Shown one piece after another: positions 31,647 through 41,029 of a DNA stretch of 64,000 nt (its first letter is position 1; the number at the start of each line of letters is the position of its first letter). A program made the translations under genes and the position numbers. A model generated the notes under the pieces. That model did no database searches, was not told where the DNA came from, and saw only the letters and a list, made by a program, of their open reading frames with translations. The DNA is from Adiantum capillus-veneris. Its lineage: Eukaryota; Streptophyta; Polypodiopsida; Polypodiales; Pteridaceae. Where the stretch lies: contig CM043955.1 of the NCBI GenBank assembly GCA_014529385.2, forward strand, positions 149,187,640-149,251,639, in the 5' to 3' direction.

Positions 31647-31867
31647 AACAAATGATTCTATGCAATGTAATGTTTATGTTTGTAGATGTCTTTGTTGAGT
31701 TGCATATAATACTTCTCCATTTATCTATTTTTTGTTTTTTATATTTTGATGATATTAAGAGTGTTTTTAAGTGGCCTGGTCAAGTGTGAAGAGATCTTTT
31801 TTTTTTTTAAATAGAGGGCTTTTAGAGAAGAAGGAGTCTCATTTTCAATCTTGCCCCTTCTTACACC

Positions 31868-32707
31868 ATGGCACGCACAAAGCAAATAGCAAGAAAAGAT
31901 CAACCTTTTTTTGCTCACCCTCACTCAACCGTCCAAGGTGCTCAAAAACCACCTTGGATACACGAACAAGAGCTTTTAGAAGAGACGGAGAGAGAATGGT
32001 CAGGTGAAGAGCAACAAGATGGACAACCTTCACGCAAGAAGAAACGGCTAGTGACATCAGACACAGAAACCGAAACGGACAACGAAGCACAAAGCCCACC
32101 ATGGAGCGGATAGGAGATCCCAAGCAATCATCGAGTTCCGGCTCGGAAGACATTGCCACGTGGCTTCGGCGCTCTGCCGTCAGATCAGCCTAGAGGTGAT
32201 CATGGGTTACTAAATGAAGAGGATTTTGAGGATGTAGCAGACGAGCTAGTTGGAGCGCAGGGTGGAGTTGAAGAGCCAGTCGGAGCACATGGTGGCCTTG
32301 AAGATGCGCAAGCTCCCCCTCGCAAGCCCTCTCGTAAAAAGAAAAAGTTTTTCAAGGTTCGCCCTCGCAAGGCCCATGTCGCAGATCCTACCATCCCTCA
32401 ACAACGGGCTCCTGCTGTGAAGCGACGCATTCCAAAGGCGTTGCAAGAGATTCGTCACTATCAAAAAACTTCAGACCTTCTCATACGCAAGGCACCATTC
32501 GCATGTTTGGTAAAAGAGATCATGCAAAGTTATCGAATGGAATTTCGAGTTCAAGGTATCGCCGTAGAAGCTCTGCAAGAAGCGGCAGAATATCATCTAA
32601 TTTCTATTTTTGAAGACACCAACTTGTGTGCTATTCATGCAAAACAGGTGACAATAATGCCCAAGGATTTAGCTCTTGCGCGTCGAATCAGAGGACAAAG
32701 ATATTGA
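31868..32707 (+). CDS. Divergent histone H3 with an extended N-terminal tail
   Basis: Begins [10 protein letters not shown], the H3 tail start with K4 and K9 kept, and ends with an H3 histone fold: [20 protein letters not shown], then [20 protein letters not shown] and [10 protein letters not shown]. Over the last 88 residues I count about 57 identities to canonical plant H3, with no gap. Loop 1 has no insertion, so it is not CENH3-like. Between tail start and fold lie about 180 residues of acidic, glycine- and lysine-rich sequence ([28 protein letters not shown]), where canonical H3 has about 45. The most diverged part is helix 2's start ([13 protein letters not shown]). One interruption lies in the tail; the fold is fully open. 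It would replace or modify H3 in nucleosomes (inference). Captured or host variant. Confidence 0.8.
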
Positions 32708-32821
32708 ATTTAACTTTTAGGCAATTTTGCCAATGTAAAGATATCTTTTTGAAATATAACAAGTCGTGGCTTTTTCAAATATAACGAGTCGTGTACATTT
32801 GTTTTAAGTGATAAGTAAACT

Positions 32822-32825
<4 letters not shown>

Positions 32826-32878
<53 letters not shown>
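32826..32878 (+). repeat. (GA)n microsatellite
   Basis: About 50 bp of GA repeats downstream of the H3 gene. Confidence 0.95.
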
Positions 32879-32930
32879 TGTGGATAAAAGAGCTGTCAAC
32901 CAAGTTTGGTTGATTGAATAACCAAAAAAA

Positions 32931-33112
32931 ACATTTTATTCTTATAATTTTTGCTTAAAAAACCTTTAATTAGGCTGTCTAGAGGTCTGCCGCAGAGGCG
33001 CACAAGAAGTCAAAAGTAAATGTTACTTCTGACTTCTCGCACGCCTCTGCGTCAGGCCTCTAGACAGCCTAATTATAGCTTTTTTATGCTAAAATTATAA
33101 GAATACAATGTT
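32931..33112. repeat. Long near-perfect inverted repeat (foldback)
   Basis: Arms of about 88 bp meet with almost no loop near 33020: left arm includes TTAGGCTGTCTAGAGGTCTG, right arm includes CAGGCCTCTAGACAGCCTAA. It lies between the convergent H3 gene and the minus-strand gene ending at 33351. It may be a foldback MITE or a shared 3' structure; no clear target duplication was found. Confidence 0.85.
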
Positions 33113-33350
33113 ATTATGTTTTTATTGATGTTATTTATTTGAAAAAACTCTATATTTTGATTCAGAGAATTACACAAGTGTATCACAAGATAGAACCAAT
33201 CATATACTATCTATCGTACCATAAACTCAATACAGAAGTTGGAAAGTAGCAGTTAAAATCAATTTCCATTCGAATTTTGAAATAACAAAGTACAAAGATG
33301 TGATATATCTCATTACATATTTGAAGGAGTTAATTACAAGATTTATGAAG

Positions 33351-34916
33351 CTATTGACTGCTTGAGCCATCTAAGATATGGCGAGCAATGTTTTCTCGAC
33401 GCTCTTGGGCGCAAGGAAGCTGTTTGTGCAGCACATCCCAAGCAATTTGTTCCGCATTGCTTAGACCTACAGCTTGGCTTAAGGCCACGTTACAAAGCAC
33501 ACGACCACGAATGTGTGTCGCAAATACAGCATTGGCCAGAGATTTATTTACAAGATATATAACTTGGGAGGCTTGAGATATGGTTGACAAGCATAGGATG
33601 CGGCTCATTGCTTTCATCATTGACACCCAAAATTGACCACAAGGAGTGTACTCCTTGTGGATTATCGCAAAGCCGTCCTGGGGGAGCTTGCCAACGTAAT
33701 GCGCAAGAGACGACTGCCATCCAAAAGCTTGGCGCCTACCATCTCCTCCCTGATCTGCATGCTCATCTAGCTCCACAACATTCTACAAAGAAATCAATAG
33801 GTAAATAAGATTTCAGAATGCAACAATGAAAATTAACGTAATCACAAAACAAAAATCAATTAATACCTCTTGTTTTTCGTCGTCTTCATCGTTTATGCCT
33901 TTGCTGTCAAGAGAAATAGATGAATTGGGAGCCATAGCAACACTCTCAAGTTCATCTATATGAACAGGCATAGGAGTGCGTTGGGCTTCAAGCAATGCGC
34001 GTGTAGCTACAAACTCATCCTCCGACACAGATGAGTGTGATGCATCTGTCACCGCCACCATTGCCAACTCCACTGTATCTACCACACTCTCTCCAAGGGG
34101 AAGGAGACTTCGATCCAAAGGATCAGAAGAGGGGTCAATGACAGAGGACTCTACAGCGGCACAGAGGATGGACAGACACTCATCCATGCGGATGTCAAAA
34201 GTCTTTTCAAGATCATGTAAAAACAAATATTCCTCCCCATCTATTACAATTGGGGAGAGGTGTTCAAAAAAAACCTTCGGAGTTAATGTCTCCTCCGGCG
34301 CATCTGCAGCGGGCTTAAAGGATGCTTCTGCACCCTCATCACCCATGGATTTGGCGGCATCCATGACACCTCCTGGGTAGGTTAGGGCAAGAATATTGCC
34401 CTCTTTGCTTGCATCCCATGGCGCTGTAATGGGCTCCTTTGTGTCCTTGACGACACCCCCAAGGCGCAAATGAGGCAAACTCACCTCAGAACTTTCAGGC
34501 TCCTCCGCAAGAAGAAACACAGAAGTCGCCAAGCGACTTAGAAACTGGGTGCCGACCTTCTTCTTTTTCAAACGTGAATCTTCAATGTATTGACCTGCCT
34601 CACCCGCAATTACACAAAATCGTTGAAGTCGCTGGGTGAAAGGCCGATCGCCTTTGTGTATGTAGCGAAGAAAATCGCATGGAATCCACAATTCCCCTTG
34701 TCCGACAATTGGTACAGCATACTTGTCGATGTAAAATTCAAAAAATTCTAAGATAGGCTGAAAAGATTGGCTGTTTAGGTGAATAGTTGCATTCACATCA
34801 GGGAATTGGGTGAAGAAATTGTGAAGATCGTCACGATCTTGCCACTCGGTTGTTTGTATAAACGCTTGGAAGCGTTGTAATGCCGTGGCTTCGGGAGGGG
34901 TGGAAGAGGATGCCAT
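33351..34916 (-). CDS. Two-exon gene of unknown function
   Basis: Exon 1 from ATG 34916 (MASSSTPPEATALQRFQAF) to 33867, exactly 350 codons; intron 33866-33783 (GTATTAATT ... TTTGTAG, 84 bp, phase 0); exon 2 33782-33351, 143 codons and stop, giving about 493 residues. An upstream in-frame TTG is less likely as start because the ATG has good context. The N-terminal 130 residues are aromatic-rich (FFTQFPDVNATIHLN, FFEFYIDKYAVPIVG, WIPCDFLRYIHKGD, CVIAGEAGQYIEDS), followed by a basic RLKKKK, a long acidic/serine middle and a C-terminal alanine/leucine-rich helical part (LCNVALSQAVGLSNAEQ). No family is recognised. The clean frame and introns argue for a living or recently living gene. Confidence 0.65.
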
Positions 34917-35010
34917 AATGCTAGCTCTTAAAGTAGGAATGCAAAGAGTGTTGGAGCTCAAATGAGAGCGTGAACAGGCAAAGAGTGTGAAAATGGTAGG
35001 GTTTAGGAGG

Positions 35011-35019
35011 CTTTATATC
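35011..35019 (-). promoter_or_regulatory. TATA box of the two-exon gene
   Basis: GATATAAAG on the minus strand, about 95 bp upstream of the ATG at 34916, preceded by a CG-alternating stretch and a run of 20 C (35030-35049). Spacing suits a short leader. Confidence 0.55.
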
Positions 35020-35029
35020 GCGCGCGCCT

Positions 35030-35060
<31 letters not shown>

Positions 35061-35278
35061 AAATAATAATAATTAAAATATTAAACAATTTTCATAAAGT
35101 AACACAAATAACAAGAAGTTATAAAAAACTTACAAACTAAATTACAATCATTTAACTCAAAAAAAACATCACTACAACTTTAAGATAATGTGCATTGCCA
35201 AAATTTGATACAACCATCTGCTTGAACTTACAATTGTGATATTATAAAAAAATTAAGTACAAAACATAACTATTCTAA

Positions 35279-36632
35279 TGATAAAATGAAATTCTCTTCC
35301 GTCGTCGACGCCTTTTCAATTTGAATCGTGCTCTCCATGCGGCTACCAATCTAGCAAAAAATAAATAAATTAGCATACCCAACTTAGAGCAGGGAATAAT
35401 CAAAAGAACATAAATATAACATAATTAAGAGAGAAAAATCATTCACCTTACGTCGTCCGATACAAAATTTTGTATCTTCTCCATGCTCTAAACCCATTAT
35501 CACTAAGTTCTCCCGCACATTGGCCAATGTCCAATGCTTGTTCACTTTGACGGTTTCAACGGCACCACTTGACAATTTGATTGCAATATCAAATACCTCA
35601 ATTGTAGCATCGGTGGATTGCAATGGAATCCATTCACCAAGCTTGCACATCCACCTCTCATAGAAGTGCCGCACGTAAAGAGTGGAGCGCACCTTGATGA
35701 AATGGATAGCAATGCCGAAACTTCCAACCTGACACCGAAAGCGATCTCCGTTGTGAAGTCCTTCAAGATACCCCCACTTCTAGCCAAGGATGGCTTCCAA
35801 TGTAATGTATTGTAGATTTTTGCAAACATACATAGTATTTGTATGATGGAAAGGCAAAGATCCAAAGATGCTAGCGAAGACATGAGCAGGACAACACCAT
35901 CCAAGCCCAACGAAACGCGAGGCTTTTCCAAATTTTAATGATGCTCTCACATCAGCTACAATCTTGGCTTTCAAAGACATTACAGTGAATGCATCTGGCT
36001 TTGGCCACTCCATGCTACACAAGGTTGTAGCCTCCAAAGGTTGTAGATCTCCGTAGCCTTCCTCATCTGTAGGTACAATGTACTTGTGGGTGTAGAAGAA
36101 CACCCTATGTCGTGCAAGGTTTGATGAAGTTGTGTTGGAGAAGAGCATATCCCCAAGACTTGCATGCATGGTTGTAAATGTGCCTGAAAGGCACGAGAGT
36201 GGTTGCTCCTCCACAAGGCTAGAAGGAAAAACATCTACATAGAAACAAAACAGTCCATGAGATGTAAAAAGTCCATTTTTTTTGTTACCACCAAAACCAT
36301 TGAAGTGCAAGGGACATACAATTACAAGGAAAATCCCTTGGGTTGGTGATCCCTCGTAGACGCATGTGTCCAAACATGAAAACATGTTGAACGATTGCCA
36401 CCGTACCCTTGTCTCTTACTTGCTTGAAGCCTAGTAGTTTTCCCTTCCAATGGAGATCAACGTTTGTTCTTTCACGAACACTATGGGGACCGATTGCGGA
36501 AGGTTGCATGTAGACCCACGCACCTTCTTGAAAAACCTGAGGTTCCCATTGTTGCTCCTCATTCTTCGAGTTGTGGAGAACCATACTTTGAATGATGGGT
36601 TTGGGGCGTCTATTTTGACCATTGTTTTCCAT
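35279..36632 (-). CDS. Multi-exon gene of unknown function
   Basis: ATG at 36632 (MENNGQNRRPKPIIQSM) begins an exon with FQEGAWVYMQPSAIGPHS, DLHWKGKLLGFKQVRDKG and QHVFMFGHMRLRG. A probable intron (about 36320-36237, ending TCTATGTAG) leads to DVFPSSLVEEQPLSCLSG, RVFFYTHKYIVPTDEEG and SRFVGLGWCCPAHVFAS. A further segment (about 35780-35450) reads GYLEGLHNGDRFRCQVG, VRHFYERWMCKLGEW and DTKFCIGRRK, then a GTGAAT donor, and a last small exon ends at about 35279. One exon boundary near 35780-35830 could not be placed. The first part faintly recalls chromatin reader modules (BAH-like), but I would not assign it. Confidence 0.5.
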
Positions 36633-36645
36633 GGATGCTTAAGTG

Positions 36646-36906
36646 GGAGCTTGAAATTGCAATGGAGAGCTTGGGGAAGGAGGAGGGAGACAAAGTTTAG
36701 AGAGAGAGTGGGAGCTTACAGTTGCAATGGAGAGCTTGAGGAAGGAGGAGGGAAACATAGTTTAGAGAGAGAGTGAGAGCTTAAAGTTGCAATGGAGAGC
36801 TTGAGGAAGGAGGAGGGAGACAGTTTAGAGAGAGAGTGGGAGCTTAAAGTTGCAATGGAGAGCTTGAAGAAGGAGGAAGGTGTAAGAGTTTAGAGAGAGT
36901 GAGAGC
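36646..36906. repeat. Tandem repeat of about 65-70 bp, four copies, upstream of the multi-exon gene
   Basis: Unit contains GTTGCAATGGAGAGCTTGAG and GAAGGAGGAGGGAGAC followed by TTTAGAGAGAGAG. Copies are very similar to one another. The array ends 14 bp upstream of the ATG at 36632, so it occupies the gene's leader or proximal promoter. Confidence 0.88.
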
Positions 36907-37481
36907 TTTGTGTTATGGAAAGGGGCTATGGAGGAAGGGAGTCTTGGAAAAAAGGTTCTAGAGTGAGAAAATGACTTTTTGATCATAGGGTAGGTTTGGG
37001 GGGAGTTTTGGATGGAATATTTTGAATTTTTTTTTTGAAAATTTTGAATTTTTAGGGTTTTTGCAAAAACGTATCTGTGGACCCACCACTCCCCCCCTCC
37101 CTCTTTTACCCATCCACCTCCCTCTAGGATACAAAGCAATAAATGAGTGGACAACCCTATTATTCTCTCTACTTTCTTAGGTTCTAGACTTATGTACATT
37201 GCTCTCTTCCTATTGGCTGGAGCCTAATTAACCTTAATCCTATATGGCCCAAGGAGAGTCCACATTTTTCCTAATGGTTTTGAATTTCTTTTTACACGTG
37301 TACTAGATTGCAATTTTAAGTGAAGATTATATTCAATTTTTATCAATATTTCCTTGCACATTTGTTAAAGTCTTCAAGTGGTGGTTAAGAGTTTACTTGA
37401 GATAGTGTGAGAGTGTTAGTGTCATTCGCAACCCCATGAATTTGCATTTGATATGCTGTTTTTGTATTGTCTAGTACAAAT

Positions 37482-39004
37482 ATGATGCCAGATCAAAAGA
37501 AATATATTATGCGTGCCATTCGTAAAGAATGTATTTTGGCAATCGCATCATGTGCAGCTGATCGCATACAACAGATTAGTGAAAGCGATGTCTACATCAA
37601 AGACATCACTAGCGATATATGGGAGAACATAGAGCGCAGGTTGCGACTTGAAGGCCAATATGCGTTGTTGCGTCCAGCTGGGATACGAGAATTTGACCCC
37701 CACCACAAGGTCAGGACAGTGTTGAGCAATATGAAAGTATGTTGCAGAGACTTAAAGGAAGATATCCCACCTGCTTGCGACATGTCAAAATTAGAGCTCT
37801 GGGATAAATTGTGGGAAGAACAGAAGGTAAAGATGAAGCGTGTGAAAGCGCAGGACCAAGCAGCCTTACCCAAGAGATTGAAGATGGCCCAAGATGCGCA
37901 AGCAGCTTTGGGAGGTCAATACGATGCCAGCAGTACCGGCACAATCATGCACACTGCTTTGAATGCAAAGTGCACTCATCTTGTTCGGCATCCCTTACGA
38001 AGCCTTGGTAGAAGGTATGAGGATTGGAGCACGCTCCTTTGGTGTGTGCACATTGTACACCATCAAAGGCATCTCATTTTTTCCAGACCAGATTACATAT
38101 GTGGGAAAATGTTACAAGGGAGGGAGTGAGGAAAAATTTGACAGCTTTCAGACAGGGCAAGGAATGCAAACGCTTCACCCCTCCATTGTAAGGTGCATTG
38201 GGTTTACTACAGAAGCTTCTTGGATCACGATATTCCCATACTACAATGGGGGTACCGTGGGCGACATGATGTGCCGCTTATCATTCGCTCACGGATTGTT
38301 CAGATGACACATCCACAGGCTACAACACGGCTGGAGGTCATTTCCTGTAGCAAAAAAACCATGTAAGTGAGATAAAACACAGTGCGGATCAAAGCAGTGG
38401 TTGAGCAAATGCCGTCAATTTGTCATTCCTTAATTGACGGCGTTGTGGCTGCCCACTCAGCCGGTATAGTGCACAGTGACCTGCACCCGTTCAACGTAAT
38501 GTTGGACTTTACTCGCGCCAATAAACCCCGCATCGATATCATTGATTGGATATGATGCTGAGAACACCTGCTAAGTGCGTAGCAAATAATTATCTGTCTC
38601 CAAGCGCACAGTCGGACGAAGGAGTTTTGAATGCATAGAGAGCAGGGAATGCCAAGATTGCTAAGTGACCGTGGATTGCTTCCGAACTATACGATCCACG
38701 GTGCACAGATGCATACACAAAAGTGAGCGACATTTATGCATTGGGCTACCTATTCAACATGCTGGTAGATTTTTGGAGTGCAGCCATAAAATTTTATTTT
38801 CTAGAAGAAGTTTTTCACCACCCGGACGAAGATGTTATGAGGGCTATTCGAATTAAAGTAGATTGTTGGATGAAGTTAAAAGAGCGGGACCAAAGAAGGA
38901 ATGCTTCTGACGTGTTGATATTTTTCAAAGAACATTTAAAGACAGACCCTAACCCTGTACAACGTCCACTTGTTGAACTTGCACCATCATTTTATCCGAT
39001 TTAA
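37482..39004 (+). pseudogene. Protein kinase gene, broken
   Basis: From an ATG at about 37482 the N-terminal 140 residues (MMPDQKKYIMRAIRKECILA, DITSDIWENIERRLRLEGQY, WDKLWEEQKVKMKRVKAQDQ) are helical and basic. A kinase domain follows in other frames: glycine loop IGARSFGVC, VGKCYKGG with the likely ATP-binding lysine, LHPSIVRCIGF, hinge-like ITIFPYYNGGTV, catalytic loop IVHSDLHPFNVMLDF (H-x-D-x4-N kept), IDIIDW in the metal-binding loop position, and DIYALGYLFNMLVDF in the C-lobe. The order and spacing are those of Ser/Thr kinases. The gene is interrupted several times and is not functional as it stands. The long helical N-terminal part is not one I recognise. Confidence 0.65.
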
Positions 39005-39253
39005 ACATTTCTATGATATACATGTCTTGTCAAGTGTATTCTTTTTTTGGTTGAAGTGTATTATCTGGTTTGAAGTGGTTCACCTAATTGAGTCAACTAT
39101 CTTTAGTCATTTTAAATTTGCCTTGTGGTTCAATTAGTCGCATTTGTTGTGGTTTGATTTAGTGGATTCCGCGTAGTGTCCCAATGAGTGAGAATATATA
39201 TTTGCCAATGATATTGAATATTTTCCTATCTGTTGACTATAGCTCTAAGAGAA

Positions 39254-40296
39254 AATGGCCGATCAAGAACAAGATATTGACACCTAATCATTGCCTGATG
39301 ATCAACAACAAGCGGTTGTTAATGCACTTCAGTGCATGAAGTCTCTGGCACACGCCATGTCGGCACAACAAGTGACACGTACTACTCGCCGACTCTCAAA
39401 GTGGGCAAATCCAAACCATATGCAGTGGAAAGAGATCACCCAATAAATAAGTAACAAAAGACATGATCAAGACAATATGGCCATGTGAGGACGGAGAGAT
39501 CAAGAAAGGAAGGCGGAAGGTTTCGAAGTGTAACCATGATGGTATCAAAGATAACACTGAGAGGATTTATTTGGAGCTTTATGGCCATCCCCTGCACAAT
39601 GTAGATTGTGCGCTATATTTTACAAAAATGTTATATGTTCACTTTGTGCAAGAGTGACCAGTAGACTTTTCGTCAAAGTAGACAATTGTTGCCACTCATG
39701 ATTTAAGGGAGAGTTGTGTCACTTTCACCCGAGATGAGCTGGCATTGATAGTGGACGGCGCTGACCTACAGTTAAAGAGAGAGAAGGATATTTACGCGAC
39801 ACAGTTGGCAGAGAAAGATGCATAAATAACAAGTCTTTCTATAGCCACCTAGACACCGCAACCCTCACAAGTCCGGATGGAGAAAAGCATTCACCGCTTA
39901 AGTCAGGACGTTCAAAACCTAACACAGCGAGTGAATTCAACACCTGTACAAGGGACACACGTCAGCCACCTTGTCTTGCATCCGGAGTTGGTCCCCTCGT
40001 CTACTTCAGATGCATCCTCATCTTAACAATGTCCAGTTTGCTACAAGAATTTTGATGGATGGAGTGGGTACTATACATTGACATGTGGTCCCTATTATCA
40101 TTTAGTTTGTCTTATTTGTTTGATGCAAAACAATAACCGATGCGCAATCTGTTCACAAGATATTCCACAAGGAATATATATTATGTTTGGCATGGCAAAA
40201 ACTGAATATAAATTCAAGCAAGCACACCAAGATACCCCTAGTACAATTAGAAATCTGTTTGATGAGCAAGATGTTGCTTCAGGGCAACACAATTGA
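39254..40296 (+). pseudogene. Coiled-coil/RING finger gene, broken
   Basis: Begins MADQEQDID and continues through helical segments (RRLSKWANPNHMQWKEI; IHRLSQDVQNLTQRV) to a C3HC4 RING finger at about 40030-40170: CPVCYKNF, LTCGPYYHLVCLICLM and RCAICSQ, with spacing C-x2-C-x14-C-x4-H-x2-C-x2-C-x7-C-x2-C. Such proteins usually act as ubiquitin ligases. The reading frame is interrupted several times upstream, while the RING itself and the C-terminus are open. The last part of the gene is duplicated in tandem (next entry). Confidence 0.6.
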
Positions 40297-40413
40297 GATA
40301 TTATGTTTGGCATGGCAACTGAATATAAATTCAAGCAAGCACGCCCAGATACCCCTAGCACAATTAGAAATCTGTTTGATGAGCAAGATGCTGCTTCAGG
40401 GCAACACAATTGA
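40177..40413 (+). repeat. Tandem duplication of about 120 bp at the end of the RING gene
   Basis: Two copies beginning ATATTATGTTTGGCATGGCA, start-to-start 120 bp, differing at a few positions (ACACCAAG/ACGCCCAG; GATGTTGC/GATGCTGC). The first copy contains the gene's C-terminal codons and stop. Confidence 0.9.
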
Positions 40414-40544
40414 GATCGACAAACTATGTAATATCACGACAAACTATGTACTATCGAGAATATGAAGCATTGTAATTACTCAAAACACATTTGAATACAA
40501 GGTCTTTTACAATGGTTTTTAACATTTACTCATTCTAGTCTCAA

Positions 40545-41013
40545 GCTATATTGAATCAGTTGAGTTGTTATCTGGTTCTAAGTCTAAGTGTTGTGGTTCT
40601 CCTTGTAATTCAACCTCCACATCTATTATCAAATTCTCTTCTATTTCGTCTACAGTGCATTGAAATACACCAACATTGAAATCTTCTTCATCTTCATTTT
40701 GACAATCATACAACTAGGTTGGCATTTCCTCCTCGTAGCCAACACTTTCGATGTGATTCAGTATCTTTTCGTTGCAATACATATACACTAGTTTCTTTGC
40801 TCTGTCTACTAATAGTCTGTTGCGAATAGTGCTATGAATATACTTGTACATAGTCCAGTTTCTCTCTGAACTTGAATTTGCTGCACATTGTGCGAGTACT
40901 TTTATTGCAAGAGGATGTACGGTAGAGTAATGCTTTCCACCATTCATCATCCACCACTTCCATGCAGGTTGATCTTTTGCCATTACCTGTACAAAATCAT
41001 TCACAAAGTGCAC
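40545..41013 (-). pseudogene. hAT transposase C-terminal dimerisation domain
   Basis: Minus strand: PAWKWWMMNGGKHYSTVHPL, AIKVLAQCAANSSSERNW, YIHSTIRNRLLVDRAKKLVY and MYCNEKI. This is the conserved hAT dimerisation domain (W...G, S-S-x-E-R-N-W, H-S-x-x-R-N-R-L, L-V-Y). A TTTTGTACAG acceptor-like sequence precedes it. A stop lies just after EEMPT, beyond which an acidic tail continues to about 40545 (DCQNEDEEDF; NVGVFQCTVDEIEENLI). The rest of the transposase is missing, cut near 41030 by the tandem repeat. Confidence 0.8.
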
Positions 41014-41029
41014 TCATTTATTTGATGCA

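Noticed and set aside
31868-32707. Centromeric H3 (CENH3)
   Set aside because: Loop 1 has no insertion and the [12 protein letters not shown] segment is canonical; the long tail alone is not enough.
28207-40500. Integrated giant virus or Polinton
   Set aside because: No capsid, packaging ATPase, DNA polymerase or protease of those groups was found; kept only as one hypothesis.
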